A DNA stretch of 64,000 nucleotides from Megaustenia siamemsis (GCA_032433765.1 JAVIAB010000139.1:47054421-47118420), one strand, 5' to 3'. Shown: positions 12,126 to 24,535, counted from the stretch's first letter. Numbers and translations are program-made. The notes: generated by a model not told the origin, from the sequence alone.

Positions 12126-12374
12126 AAGGCATGAATGAAATCTTTTATTTTACTTTGTACAGAATTGGAGAACATATTTGCAATGGTGGCCCCGCCCTGT
12201 AACAAAAGCACATGTTCTAGATATGCCCATGTTATACTAGCCAAAAGATCATCACAGGGACAAAAGGTTCTATAACAAATTGTTGTACTGAGGGAGATCA
12301 TAAAAATGGTTACTTTTGTAAAGTGTCATTAATATGTGTTTGTTGGAAGGCTAGTAAGTAAATAGTGCAATTAT

Positions 12375-12576
12375 CAGGAGGAAACAATAACTTTTTTCCG
12401 CCATGTAATGAAAAAGAAACTGCTGGAATATATTGTGACAATTTAAAATAAAAAGAATTGAGGGAATTAATAAAAGGGAACCTAAAAGAATGGTTGGGTC
12501 AGGAACAAAACTAATAAACAACTAAAAGGCAGAGCGTTGTGGTGATGACATGATCACCAAAACAGTAAGCAAGGTA
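12375..12576 (+). mobile_element. LINE-B copy 2, degenerate 3' fragment
   Basis: Matches the LINE-B C-terminus: an FFRHVM-like block, then LLEYIVT and a degraded basic block, then 'acatgatcacc' and 'ggtacttg', the start of the family's terminus. It is among the most diverged LINE-B copies in the window. Confidence 0.75.
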
Positions 12577-12669
12577 CTTGTTTGATTGAACGACCGTTGC
12601 TTTGTGGACTTGCAGAACATGCACAATAATCTGAATTATCATTTGCATCAATCAACATAAATATAGAGG

Positions 12670-12870
12670 AGCATGTGGCCGTGCGGCGAAATCCACTGTT
12701 TAGCTGGCTGAAAAGCCGGTGTTCGGTGTTAGAAACCCGTGGTAGACAGGATATAGAATGTCACACGTCATGACAACTGCTTTGACCGAGCGACCTTTAT
12801 CTCCCTTGTCTTGTCGTGAGCCCACCCGATATACACCAGCAATGGTAATATGAGTCGTAAAGATAAGTTT
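12670..12870 (+). mobile_element. SINE-like repeat, type Z relative
   Basis: GC-richer island in AT-rich DNA. 'ctttatctcccttgtcttgtcgtgagcccacccgatata' has the same order of words as the SINE body near 3,295-3,345. Tentative: the head is weak and no TSD was found. Confidence 0.4.
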
Positions 12871-13463
12871 TTTTTTTCAAACATGAATATGGTTTCTTAA
12901 AAAATGTCACGCATACCTTGGGCGGCTAAAAATGAATGTAATTTAAGAATAAAACTACTTATAGAGAATAATGATAATGAAAATACTATTAAGACTTGAG
13001 GCAACAATTCATTGGATAAATCCTTCTTAAAACCAGTATGGTGAACTTGATCACATATGATAATAAAGTGTAAGAGAAGTCAAGGAAAATAGAGAGGAAA
13101 ATCTTTGAGGAAATAATGTAATTTAGAAGCAAAGGCCACGTGAATTGTTTAATTGCTAGAAAGACAGATAACAGTGAAAGGAATTGATTGTCGATGTCAC
13201 AAGCATGACACATATAAATGAACATGCTCGCTTCAGTTTTTGTTGTATTTGGTTTATTCTTTCTATCAGTTTAATTGGAAGTACATTAGAACCCCGCTAT
13301 TCATTCGCAGCTCTTTCCAGAAAGATGTCAGCATTGTGAATTGTAGGATTGCTTGCACAATTTTTTTTCAAAAACTGATTTATCCGTTCCAGATCACCAC
13401 GTATTTGTTTATTTAAATCTCAATAATATATGTACTATAGTACTTAATTTATAAATCACACAC
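12871..13463. other. Unassigned AT-rich DNA
   Basis: Nothing recognised. Confidence 0.4.
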
Positions 13464-13472
13464 AAAAACTAT

Positions 13473-14765
13473 CATCATCATCATGTACAATGACTGATGG
13501 CGTATGTATTCATGTTTCTACACAACTTTCGATCTCGACAGTTATATATCATTTCTGTTGTTGACCTTCTGCCAAGCCATTTACTTAAGCTGTCTGGTAT
13601 CTTTTCTCTTTGTTTCACTCTACCTCTTCGTCCCTCAGTTTTCCCAATTGTCACAATATATTCCAGCTTTTCCTGTCTCATTACATGGCCAAAAAATGAT
13701 GATTGTTTATTTCTAATAATGGAAATTAGCTCTCTTTTTGTTTTGACCTCTTTCAGAACATTTTCATTACTCTCTTAGCTGTCCACGGTATTCTCAACAT
13801 TCTTCTGTAAAACAATTCTACAGCCTCCTGTGATTTTCTTGTCGGTTGTCCTGTTGTCCATGAATCACATCCATATGTTAAGACTGGCTGTGCACAACAT
13901 TTAAAAACATTTTTTCTTGCTTCTGTTGTCAAAAATGGATTGCACAGTATCGTCCTCATTTTTTGGAAGTTGTTTTTGCCTGTGCCATTCTGCATCTAAC
14001 TTCTGTTGTAGATCTACTATCCGAGGTTAACATCGTTTCCAGATATTTAATTTAATTTAATTTAATTTACCTGTTTGTTTTAAGATTGTTCCACTTGTCT
14101 TTATTGTGCATTGAGGTGATGTTATTTTCTTTGTTGCTACCATTACTTCTGTCTTTTTGTTATTGAGGCTGTGTCCTTTATTTTTGCTTTCCTTCATTAT
14201 AATGTCTAATTTTTCTTGTAACTCATTTTCACTCTTAGCGATTAAGACTGTATCATCAGCATACCTGAGGTTTTTTTTTACATTATGACCTCCAATTGTT
14301 ATTCCAGGTATGTCCCTTATGGATCTTAAAATAATCTCTCGATAGTAAAAGTAAAGTACCCCCGTCACGCCAAGTGGCGTATAGGGAATAAGGTGTTAGT
14401 GACCATAAATTTTACAGACCTTCAGCACATGATTTTTGGGGTAATGTGGTCGGTATTACGTCCGTGCCGCTTTACTTTCCCAGAAAAAATCCGGTACCCA
14501 TTATAGACTGGGTGAAACTGGAAGCCGTCGATTGGGATCGAACCCTACCTCTTGTCCTTTTTAGTCCAGTTCACTAGACACTGAGCTATCGCGGCTAATC
14601 TCTCTATAACTATTATATAAATCTGGTGACAGCACACAACCTTGCCGAACACCTTGTTTTATTTGTTGAAACTTTCTCAATTGATTTCCCGTCCTTATCG
14701 CCGGTGATTGTTGCCAGTACATATTCTTTAGTATTCTTATATTTTTCTGTCAACGTTTATACCAT
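13473..14765 (-). mobile_element. LINE-B copy 3, split by SINE-A
   Basis: 5'-truncated LINE-B on the minus strand. It runs from the (ATC)n-side 3' end at 13,473 through the C-terminal block (WTTGQPTRKSQEAVELFYRR, LRIPWTAKR) to RT at 14,057-14,340 (NLRYADDTVLIAKSENELQ). Candidate TSD: aaaaactat at 13,464-13,472 and aagaactat at 14,766-14,774, one mismatch. Contains a (TTTAA)n expansion at about 14,047-14,070. Confidence 0.88.
14345..14596 (-). mobile_element. SINE-A copy 2
   Basis: Full SINE-A: A box, B box, central domain, 3' hairpin and (ACTTT)n tail on the minus strand. Flanking repeat taatctctcgata (14,332-14,344) and taatctctctata (14,596-14,608), one mismatch. It interrupts LINE-B RT just before the YADD region. 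Confidence 0.93.
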
Positions 14766-14774
14766 AAGAACTAT

Positions 14775-15094
14775 ACAAGCTAATAAATGTATAGTGAAAC
14801 ACCGTTAATCAGTACGCCTCTGTACTCGCACAACAAGAAATGACACAAAAAAAAAACTTTTTTTGTGAGCAACATTCGTTTGTTGCCCTGGAATTTATGT
14901 ACCTGCTGTATTACACTATTCATTAACTTTTTTTTTCCAGTTTAGCTGACGTCGGAGTATTATTTTTCCCCCTCTCGTTATACGCTTTTCTGGCGTAAAA
15001 AAAAAAAAACAGAAAAAAACTAAAAAATTCGTTTTATTGAAATTAAAACCCACTGAAAACAGAAAGAACTGCAAACAAGCGGAGCATAGTTATT

Positions 15095-15100
<6 letters not shown>
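14775..15100. other. Unassigned DNA with A/T runs
   Basis: Short poly-A and poly-T runs, no recognisable element. Confidence 0.4.

Positions 15101-15133
<33 letters not shown>
15101..15133. repeat. Poly-A tract, 33 bp
   Basis: Uninterrupted A run. It could be the tail of a retroposed sequence, but I see no matching body or TSD. Confidence 0.95.
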
Positions 15134-15135
<2 letters not shown>

Positions 15136-17178
15136 AAAGGCGATTTCCCTTCTAAACAGTAGCATGCCATCTCCTTTTTTAAAAAAGTTTTTCATTAGCT
15201 CATTCTTGTTGTCTTCCATAAAGTTGTCCACAACTTCATCCAAACCTGTGGACTTACATGGACTGTTCGAATTCTACTTCTGGCTGCTATAGTTGATGCA
15301 ACGCGATTTTAGAGAAAAAAAATAACTTTCGTTTTGAAGACACTATATCTAAAATGAGTGCATTTATGTAATTTTGTACCAGGTATATAAATTGTAACAA
15401 AAAGAGCCGAAATTGCCAAATAAGCCAACGAATTCTTGGTCGCCAAATAAACTATTTAAAATGCTAAGTTTATGTAATTTATTGGCAAAAATACCAAAAA
15501 TAGAACCTCTGTGTGTGTGTTTTGGTCGCATGACACTTGAAATGGGTCATATACTGTCCATATTCCCAGGCTAAGGTACACATGCTGAGTCGAATTTTAC
15601 TCGGAAAGGTTGTAAGAATTACATGTTGTACGAGTAGAGAGGTGCACGAATACTGGTTTGACTGTATCATGTACTTTGTTTCATTGATTTTTGTTTATGC
15701 ATAATCATCGAGTTGCGTATCCTTTGTAAACAGAACAGATGATTGCTCTCATCACAGTCCGTCCAAAAAAATCTCTTAACTCTGGCTAGATCTCCCAGTT
15801 CTTTTGTAGCCAAGTTGGAGGTCGCTTTCATGTCTTCCTGTTGGTCCGTAAGTCTTTTTAAAATGTACATTTCTTTAATTTATTATTTTCCGTCAATTAA
15901 TTTCTGCTAAATTCTGTCTCTCGCGCGCACACACACAGATGCATAAAATGTATTTACAATTTTATTTGCATAAAATGTGTTATTCCTCTATATAAACATT
16001 AACGTATACATTCTGAGTAATTTCACTTTCTAAACTACTTAATGTGATTTTAACGTAATGTCATATCATTTTGCCTTTATACTTGCTTTCTTTGGTTTTG
16101 TTCTTCTGTCTTTTTAAAAAAAATTAACACTTTCTTAGTACCTTTAATACTCTGTTTATAATTTTGTTCGTTCCATTCAGTTATCTTTAACTCTCTATCT
16201 GTCAGTTAAAGTAATGCTTATGTCTATTTTGAACATTCTCTTATTTTCTGTCAGTTCTATTGAATTTATTCTGACGTAACGCTCAATGTATTATATCTTT
16301 ATCCATCACTTCATCTCTTTTTGTAACAACTAGTTATCCGGTTATTTTAACCGAACATTTTATTTCCTCTCTTAATGTCTCTTTCAACTTGATCAGTTTT
16401 CGTTCTTTTGTAACAATTTTTTCCTGTCACTTAGTTGTGTTTTATGTATCTCTGCTTTGATTTTTGTATTTCCATATTGTTTTTGCTCTCATTTGGCCGA
16501 GGCACTCTCATTTATCTAAATTATTTTTCTTGAATGCAATGCCACTGTTTCAATCTGTTTTGAAATTGACATTTGCTCGTTTCTTTATTTTAGCATTTCC
16601 TGAAACACGTCTTGAAACGTGCATTTCAAAGCCAATCTGTAACAGTGTTTTTGTGTGTGACTTTCTTCCTTCCTCTATTTATTTTCTCCTTCAGTTCTGG
16701 CTTTCTCCATATTGATAATTGAAAATTTGAAGATAAATATTTGGCCTAATTTTCTGTTCCCCGTGAGACGATAGACGGCAGTAGTCATTCACCAACTAAA
16801 TTGTCTTCTTTCTTTCCGAAAACAAAATGTTTCAGATATTTATGAATAGCCTATAGAATAGTAAATATAAGAGAATAGGTAAGAATAGAATAGTAAATAT
16901 GAATATATACGATTATGTAATGTATTGTGTATGCTCTTAAGTATTCCTTCTTTTGTGGGTTTTAGTCAAGTGTAAATTGGGTTATTTTCGAGGCCTTACT
17001 TCAGGTTTACCGAGTGCATCCTCTATAATGATATACTATTATCTTTACAATGCATGCTCCACAGATCTTGAGCGAGTACGACATCACCAAAAATGTACTT
17101 TTTGTAAAGCATTACCTTTTATACCAATGGATGCATATTATACACATCCATAGTTAAATACGGGAGTATAGGACATAC

Positions 17179-17181
<3 letters not shown>
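15134..17181. other. Unassigned AT-rich DNA
   Basis: Two kilobases without a recognised gene or repeat. Short frames such as 16,464-16,715 look like chance openings in T-rich DNA. Confidence 0.4.

Positions 17182-17213
<32 letters not shown>
17182..17213. repeat. (TA)n microsatellite
   Basis: Uninterrupted TA run. Confidence 0.95.
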
Positions 17214-17217
<4 letters not shown>

Positions 17218-19423
17218 GAAAAGGCTTTTGTACATGTATAGGTGCATTAGGTTCCTGTAGTAAACGCTTGTCTTGTGGTCCTCCTGGTGATCCAAGCCCC
17301 TAAGTGAAAGAAAGGTAGGCTCGTCTTCGCTCTGATTAATGAGGTGCACATTGTTACCCGTTTCCCAGTCCTTCATTTTTCTCCTCTCTGTTATCTGTGT
17401 CACTGATATTTCCATGTAGTTCAGCATCTGCTAAATCCATTGCTTTCATCGACGGACAGTAATTCATTGTTAATAAACTTTTCAATAATAATTTATACGT
17501 GATATACGATTATGTATGTATATTATTTTCTTTGAATAAATATTTCTTTTGATGGCAGTGAATTTCCAGTCAGATTCAGGATGGTGTCCTTTCATGTTAT
17601 TCTTGATAATTTTCTATTCTTGATAGTTTTTTTGTGTATGACGTCGTAGCAATTTAATAGTATGCTATAAACATTAATGAAATGACAGTTGTAACTTTAA
17701 AATCTGTCTTTAAGCTTCCCCCCCCCCCCCTCTCTCTCTTTTGAATCTCAGTTTTCATTCATCTGGTGCTTTTTGCTTTCTTTTCCATTTTCAGAAATAT
17801 TTAGATGTTGAACTCATTAAAGCCTTTTGCGTCAACAGCAAAGTACAACTGTAAACAGATTAGTCTGAGCCTGCTGATGAGCAGTCATTCTGTCAGCGGC
17901 GAAGAGAGTGAGTGCATTAGTAGATTGAACTATGCGATCGTAGTTATTAGGTCGTGATTGGGCCGATATTATAACACTCATATCATTATTTCATCCAGTG
18001 TTTTTATTTGGAAAATTCTGTTGTTATTGGTCTTTTGTTTTATTTCCCTTTATCAACATTTTTATTTGTGGTTTGTCACTTTGTATCTTCTGCTGCAACA
18101 TATAGTAAGAACAATAATATGTTACAAGATTTCTTCTTTATTTCATAGAGCCATGGAATTACTCATGGACATTTAATAAGTGAATACGATTAAAAGGGGG
18201 AATGGAAGAGGGAGGAAGTGAAGAGAATCAGAAAACCACGCACCTGTTTACATAGAACTAATTTGAAATTCCTGTTTGTAGTGTGTAATAATATTAGTAA
18301 GGATTGATGGAAGAAATCGTCACGAAAAAATGTTGTTCACAAACATTGAAATAAAGAAATGATTACTTTTGTTACACTTTTTTAACATAAGTTAAGAGAG
18401 TTTAGGGCATGCTGTAACAAAAGGGAATTGTTTTCATGAAAATAGGCAGAATGGTACAGAGAGAAACTACTAGAAGGTTGTTGATTATTAACAGAGAAAT
18501 CTTTTTTTATTTTTGTGGGCTGCACCTTTAGAAGAAGTTTCAGTGAGGAAGGATGGGTATCAATGAGGGGCACGAGAAATTAAGGAGATTGACGTTATAT
18601 TACGCCAACATAAACTTGATTGTTTTGTTCTATTAAATAAGCGTTATCTGTTCTTTCATTGTACGAGTGGCACTACCTTTACTACTTTGATAAAAGATAA
18701 AGCAAAGAGTATATTATTATTTATCTCTCAATGCTCTTTTGTTCAGATTTGTTCATTTCATAATCGTTTCCTATAATCTTTAGTTTTCGAATACGTATGT
18801 GTGTGTGTCTGTGTCTGTGTACGCGAGTGCGTGAATGAGGATTAAAAAAACCATTTTCTACAGTGGAAATGCTGCAGTTTCTAATGTTCTCCTCTCACGA
18901 AGACAGCTCCACAGATACCTCTGTTGAGGCTCTTTTTCTAGAGTACTATAGACCTTCAAACTTTCTAGCGAGGTCTGACCACAACTTCTTCTAGAAAAAA
19001 ACTTATCCCCAAGCTTTATGTTGTATCCTTAAACAATGACTGATATTGAAATCGTTATCTCTGTGTTAGATGTCACTTCTAAACAGATTTGAAAGAAAAG
19101 TGTTTCTACGTAGAACCTTTTCTTGGCCTACTGGATACATACAAAATACATGGGTTAGATTAGAGAAGTGGCGTTAGTTGGTAAGAAGCTACGCTTCGAT
19201 GAAATTATATTCACCCATTCATCCACTAAATCTTCTTCCCAGCCATGAGGGTGAGCATAAGTCATATCTTTGGAAGTTAGTGTTTAAAAAAAAAATTTTA
19301 ATTTGCAACACTGGCTTACCGTGTGGGTAGTCGAGATGGACCGAATACTTTCCGATTTCCGATGCAAACGTGCAAATACAGTCCTGTTTACTTAAAAAAG
19401 GAGGCGTACGAATGCCAGAGTTC
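17214..19423. other. Unassigned DNA
   Basis: Contains a C-run followed by CT repeats at 17,717-17,740 and nothing else I can name. Confidence 0.4.

Positions 19424-19477
<54 letters not shown>
19424..19477. repeat. (CT)n microsatellite, 54 bp
   Basis: Perfect CT run, followed by a (TGGG)n trio. Long Arg/Glu or Ser/Leu frames here are artefacts of the repeat. Confidence 0.97.
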
Positions 19478-19479
<2 letters not shown>

Positions 19480-19590
19480 GTGGGTGGGTTAGTGTGTGTA
19501 CAAAATTTGGTCACACTGTCCTTACATATTTCGAGTATATAATTATGTTTCTCGATTACACTTTTCTCTTGAGCTTTTACTACCCTATTA

Positions 19591-19662
19591 CAACAACAAC
19601 AAAAACAACAACAACAACAACAACTACTACTACTACTGCTGCTGCTGCTAATGCTGCTGCTT
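19591..19662. repeat. Trinucleotide cluster (ACA)n-(ACT)n-(GCT)n
   Basis: Three adjacent trinucleotide runs that grade into one another by single-base changes. Poly-Thr/Ala and poly-Ser/Cys frames across it have no coding support. Confidence 0.95.
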
Positions 19663-21290
19663 AAAAAAAGACGTCCCACACTTCCGTCTTCGGCATGGCA
19701 ATTTAAGGCACAAGGCTGCTTTCTCTCTTTGATCTCTACTTGCTTGGCCACAATAGATAAAAAAGATACATGTCACTTTGTTCTTTTCCTTCATTTGTTA
19801 AATCCTCAGTCTTTCTGTCTAGCATTTCAATTTTTTTTCCTTATTTGTTATATCCGCATCTTCCACCTTTTCACAGTCAATCGCTTTTATTTTTTTCCAC
19901 ACTAACTTTTTTTTTCCTCTTTCTTTCAGTTTCATTCCAGAGATTCATACATTCCAGTGTCTTTTCATTAATTACCATTTTGGTTTTATTTTGTGTGCAT
20001 ATTTAACTTTTGTTGTTCATTTTTGTTCTCGTTTAACAAAATATCTCAGTGCTGTCTTCCATCTAGTATTGTTGTAGTCAGTTAAAAAAAACATGTTAAC
20101 TTTGTAATGTTTACTGCCTGAAGAAGATGAGGAAGTGTATGCAGACATTTACTTATTCTTCTTAAATTTGCAATTTCCTTCATTATGTTTTTTTTAATAA
20201 TTATTTTTGTAGCTATTATATCCATGACGACTTCCATTTTCATTTCCTTAACATTTTTTCCTACTATTTCATAACTGATACACACTTGTACTGCTGTTAT
20301 TGATTGACCACGTAGCTTATCACTCTTTTTTTATGTCGCGTTGGTTAGGGCATTTTGCTCCACATCCTTAAAATTATTGTTTGCGCCTTTGCCAATAAGT
20401 GTCATCGGGTAGACCAGGCTTTATTCTTTTCCAGGAAGATAAGCGATCACTGAGAAACGATTTTCTTTGGCTTATTGTCATTCACAAAGTCCGAGCACAC
20501 AGGGGAAATATGTCGTGGCAACCTGTTTTATAAACAAGCAGAGGGAGATAACTGTACGCATATGTGTGTTTGTAAATCTATCTCCTATAAGCCACTACTT
20601 TTTCCCATTTGCCATTGTGAAAATACGAATTTTACATTTAAAAAATCTAATTATCACTTTATTCTGTAAAATACGAGTGTCTTTGTGCTCTCACACATTG
20701 ATATTTTCACTGTTCTTGTATTATAGATGCATATTCTTGTGTTGCTCTTCTCTTTCTCTCACTGTGTCTTTCTCTCTCTCTCTCTATGTCTCTCTCTCTC
20801 TGTCTGCCTCAGTGTGTTGTGTCTTTTACAAATGCAAGGTCATATTGGCTTAGTAAGTATCTTGAGTGTCAAATGTACTGGGCATTAAAAAGAAACTCGT
20901 ACGCTGTTAAATGTATCTGTAAACAACACACAAAGAAGATACTCATGTTTCGATAATTAAAAAAAAATTGATATGTACAATTGTTATGTTTGTTTGATAT
21001 TAATCCAACGCCACATACAGTGCGCAGATCAGAACCCATTACTCTCCATCTTAGACTAACAATTCTATTTGAATTTTTTCTGTAAACTCATCCAATATAA
21101 GTCCGTTGTCTATTGTTTTCTTTTAAAAGTAATTCTTGGTTTGTATTATCACGAAAAGTTTCGTGATCTGTCCAGTTCATATTCAGTAGTCTTCGTAATC
21201 GTTTGTTATGACGTTTATAGCATAATTTGATTGGGAAATTTAAAGTTGTAAGAGAATCAAGCATAATATTCACTATCACTTGATCTATAT
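19663..21290. other. Unassigned DNA; weak SINE-like patch at 20,330-20,460
   Basis: At 20,395-20,455, 'catcgggtagaccagg..ttccaggaagataagcg' faintly echoes the SINE-A central domain, after a possible A-box 'tcgcgttggttagggc'. Too weak to call an element. CT repeats occur at about 20,750-20,810. The rest is unassigned. Confidence 0.3.
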
Positions 21291-21445
21291 TTGGGAGCAA
21301 CGGTAGCTTATGAATTAGCGAACTGGACTACTAAGGACAATAGATCAGATTCGATCCTGATCGACTCCTAGGTGAACCTAGCCATCGATGGGTACCGGGT
21401 TATCTGGAAAAGCAGGGCGGACTGGCGTGATATCAGCCACATCTG
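21291..21445 (+). mobile_element. SINE-A relative, diverged
   Basis: tRNA-like head ('gcaacggtagcttatgaattagcgaactggactac', 'gattcgatcctgatc') and central domain ('gatgggtaccgggttatctggaaaagcagggcgg', then 'gcgtgatatcagccacat'). Domain order equals SINE-A but similarity is limited to the head and centre; the 3' part differs. Confidence 0.75.
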
Positions 21446-21684
21446 CGACAGTGTTGATTAGAACTCTAATAATTTTTAGACTGTTTTCCTACCGCCACGT
21501 TTAAGAGATGCTCCTCTGATGCTTCACTTAAAAGGTGGTGTTGCGTCATACCAGTAGGTTTAGTAAGGTGTGGTGTTCTGTGGTGCCAAAAAGGTGTATG
21601 TTCCAGCACAGTTTTACATCATCCTTAAGGCGGGGAAGGAACCTGAAGTTAAATGTACTTAAATGTACTATTTAATAAGTGGAC

Positions 21685-22092
21685 TGACAGGAACAAACTT
21701 TGGCAATCTCTTGAAACCTACGGTGTAGCAGGACAACTACTAGATAATATAATGGCATTATATAAAAACAGTCAAAGTGCCGTTAGAACATCGGAAGGTC
21801 TGTCAGAATGGTTTCAGGTTACAACAGGTGTAAGACAAGGATGCGTCCTCTCACCACTCCTCTTCATCATATATATGGACAAAATAAATAAGGAAACAAC
21901 CAACAATAAGGAAAAATCAAATAATAACATAGAGGTAGAAAACTCCAACATCAACGAGCTACTCTTCGCAGATGACCAATACCTAATATATGAGGATGAA
22001 AACCTGCTACAACAACATTTAACATCTCTAGATAAAAGCTGCACAAACTACATTATTACAATTAACACAGCAAAAACAGAGGCTATAAGAAT
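21685..22092 (+). pseudogene. LINE-C reverse transcriptase fragment
   Basis: RT palm fragment with TTGVRQGCVLSPLLFIIYMD and the FADD catalytic motif (NELLFADDQYLIYEDE). It runs from just after motif A to the KTEAIRISK block, where LINE-B has inserted. The frame is open throughout. The 5' half is missing by truncation. Confidence 0.88.
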
Positions 22093-22310
22093 AAGCAAAT
22101 TTATCATCATCATCAAGTACCGGGCCTGCTGGCGTAAGTGATCATGTCTCTCCACAACTTTCGATCTCGGCAGTTATTTATCATTTCTGTTGTTGACCTT
22201 CTGCCAAGCCATTCTCTTAAACTGTCTGTTATTTTTTCTCTTTGCTTCCTTCTTTCACTTCGTCCCTCAATTTGTCCAGTTGTTACAATGTATTCCAGTT
22301 CTTCTCTTCT

Positions 22311-23320
22311 AATTCTTCTTCTTCTTTCTTCTTTTCTCTTTTCACTGATACCTAAAAGGTGTCGTGGTTTATATCATTTGTCGTTCTTGAGCTGCTCGAA
22401 TTGTCTGAATTAGTGATTTTCCTTTGTTGTTACATGTCTCTGTCACTGCATCTATCCATCTTCTTCTGGGGCTTTCTCTTGGTCTCTTTCCATGCATTCT
22501 CGAGAAGAACGCCCTTGATGGTGATTGATGAGGATTCATTCTGACCAGGTAAAAAAAAGTAAAGTACCCCCGTCACGCCAAGTGGCGTATAAGGAAATAT
22601 GGTGTTAGTAACCCTATATTTTACATACCTTCAGCACAAGATTTTTGGGGTAATGTGGTCGGTATTACGTCCGTGCCGCTTTACTTTCCCAGAAAAAAAT
22701 CCGGTACCCATTTAAGGCTGGGTGAACCCGGAAGCCGTCGGTTGGGATCGAACCCTACCCCTTGTCCTTTGTAGTCCAGTTCACTAACCACTGAGCTATC
22801 GCGGATCCCATTCTGACCAGGTGGAAAAACCATTTAAGTTGTTGTTTTATATATTCTTGGCAGGGTTTTGTTCCTACCATTTTTCTTATAGTTTCATTTG
22901 GTATTCATCTCTTCTTGTGTTGTTTGTTACTTTTCTCAAGCATCGCATCTCACATGTATTGATCTTTCTTAATTGTGATTTAGAAAGGGTCCATGTTTGA
23001 CTTTCATAGCACAAAATTGGTATGAAAATGCTATTTATCATTTGTTGTTTAGCTGGCATAGAAATGTTTGGATGTCTTAGCAATGGTGAAAGCTGGTATG
23101 TAACAGCATTTGTTTTTTGCATTCTCATGTCAATTTCTCTGTCTAGTTTTCCATCTTCTGTGAACATTGTGCCCAAATACTTGAATTCTTCTATTTGTTT
23201 TGTTTCTTTATGTTTGATCTTAATGTTTAATGGGTGTCTTAATTTGCTTATTCTCAAAGCCTCTGTTTTTGCTGTGTTAATTTTCATACTGTAGTTTGTG
23301 CAACTTTTATCTAGAGATGG
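22311..23320 (-). mobile_element. LINE-C copy 2, nested in LINE-B, split by SINE-A
   Basis: 5'-truncated LINE-C on the minus strand, starting at the SLDKSC block and ending in the (AAG)n tail (ttcttcttctt at its left end). The LINE-B target word tcttct is present on both sides (22,305-22,310 and 23,321-23,326). Contains NTAKTEALRISK, EFKYLGTMFTEDGK and MRCLRKV. An open frame at 22,886-23,467 fuses this piece to LINE-B and is a junction artefact. Confidence 0.88.
22551..22808 (-). mobile_element. SINE-A copy 3, perfect 14-bp TSD
   Basis: Full-length SINE-A with head, centre, hairpin and tail. Flanked by cattctgaccaggt at 22,537-22,550 and 22,809-22,822. The uninterrupted site is visible in inverse orientation in LINE-C copy 1 at about 24,357-24,370. 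Confidence 0.95.
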
Positions 23321-23671
23321 TCTTCTCATTACATTGCCAAAAAATGATGATTGTTTCTTCCTAATATTGGAAATTAGCTCTCTTTTTGCTTTGACCTCTC
23401 TCAGAACATCTTCATTACTCTTCTTAGCTGTCCATGGTACTCTCAACATTCTTCTGTAAAACCACATTTCTACAGACTACAGCGATTTTCTTGTCTGTTG
23501 TCCTATTGTCCATGATTCGCATCCATATGTTTAGACTGGCTCTACGTAACATTTAAGAATTCTTTTTCTTGTTTCTATTGTCAAAAATGGATTGCATAGT
23601 ATCTTCCTAATTTTTTTTAAAGCTGCTTTTGCCTGAGCCATTCTGCATCTCACCTCTTTTGTACATCTTTC

Positions 23672-23924
23672 TATTGTGGCGATTCATGATTGTACAAAGA
23701 AGTTACGGCGGTGGTTTTCTTTTGCCTTACGTCGGTTTGTTTACGGTTGGCTCCGCTAGCCTTTGACTAAAAAGTCTCACCCACAAGGCAGTGGGGTTGT
23801 TTTACTTCGGGGTACCCTCCCTTAGCCTTTTACTCTTCCGAGCTTACCTACAAGGCAGCAGGGCAACCACAGGTTGTACTGTTTACTGCATACAGTAGCA
23901 GGTAAAATTACCTGACCTGACCAA
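23672..23924 (-). promoter_or_regulatory. Possible LINE-B 5' UTR with two 67-bp monomers
   Basis: GC-richer segment at the 5' side of LINE-B copy 4, inside its TSDs. Two related units are offset by 67 bases: acaaggcag occurs at 23,783-23,791 and 23,850-23,858, each with 'agccttt' and 'actaaaaagtc'- or 'actcttccg'-like words around it. Tandem 5' monomers serve as promoters in some LINEs (mouse L1 is the known case). Promoter function here is inference, and a chimeric foreign sequence is an alternative. Confidence 0.35.
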
Positions 23925-24232
23925 AAGCAAATTAAGACACCCATTAAACATTAAGATTAAAGAGAAAGAAATAAAACGAGGAATTCAAGTATTTAGGCAC
24001 AATGTTCACAGAAGATGGAAAACTAGACAGAGAAATTGACATGAGAATACAAAAAGCAAATGCTGTCACATACCAGCTTTTTTCCATTGCTAAGACATCC
24101 AAACATTTCTATGCCAGCTAAACAACAAATAATAAATAACATTTTCATACCTTCATAAACTTTGTGTTATGAAAGTCAAACATGGACCCTTTCTAAATCC
24201 CATTTAAGAAAGATCAATACATGTGAGATGCG

Positions 24233-24535
24233 ATGCTTGAGAAAAGTAAAATCACAAGAAGAGATAGAATATCAAATGAAACCATAAGAAAAATGGTAGG
24301 AACTAAACCCTGCCAAGAATATATAGAACAACAACAACTTAAATGGTTTGGCCACCTGGTCAGAATGAATCCTTACCAATCACCATCAAGGGCGTTCTTC
24401 TCAAGAATGCATGGAAAAAGACCAAGAGGAAGACCCAGAAGAAGATGGATAGATGCAGTGACAGAGACATGTAACAACAAAGGAAAATCACTAATTCAGA
24501 CAATTCGAGCAGCTCAAGAACGACTAATGATATAA
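24233..24535 (+). pseudogene. LINE-C C-terminal domain
   Basis: Hundred-residue open frame with the C-terminal blocks of the family: ITRRDRISNETIRKM, QQLKWFGHLVRMNP and GKRPRGRPRRRWIDAV. The basic GRPRRRW block is shared by many LINE C-termini. It is followed by the 3' UTR and (AAG)n tail. Confidence 0.88.

Larger units (their letters stand above)
22102..23924 (-). mobile_element. LINE-B copy 4, itself split by LINE-C copy 2
   Basis: LINE-B inserted antisense into LINE-C, flanked by aagcaaatt at 22,093-22,101 and 23,925-23,933. Its 3' end occupies 22,102-22,310. The body continues at 23,321-23,672 (FGNVMRR, KQSSFF, RVPWTAKKSNE, FYRRML). The last ~250 bases (23,672-23,924) match no other LINE-B copy here and may be 5' UTR (separate entry). 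Confidence 0.88.

Noticed and set aside
15043..15243. Poly-A tract as a processed pseudogene tail
   Set aside because: No gene-like body or flanking duplication could be found next to the 33-base A run.
19323..19751. Frames with long Ser/Leu, Arg/Glu, Ser and Cys runs
   Set aside because: Caused by CT and trinucleotide repeats; no domain or start context.
20467..20853. 128-residue open frame
   Set aside because: T/C-rich chance opening ending in CT repeats; no recognisable domain.
22886..23467. 193-residue minus-strand open frame
   Set aside because: It crosses the LINE-B/LINE-C junction at 23,320 and is a chimera by insertion, not a gene.
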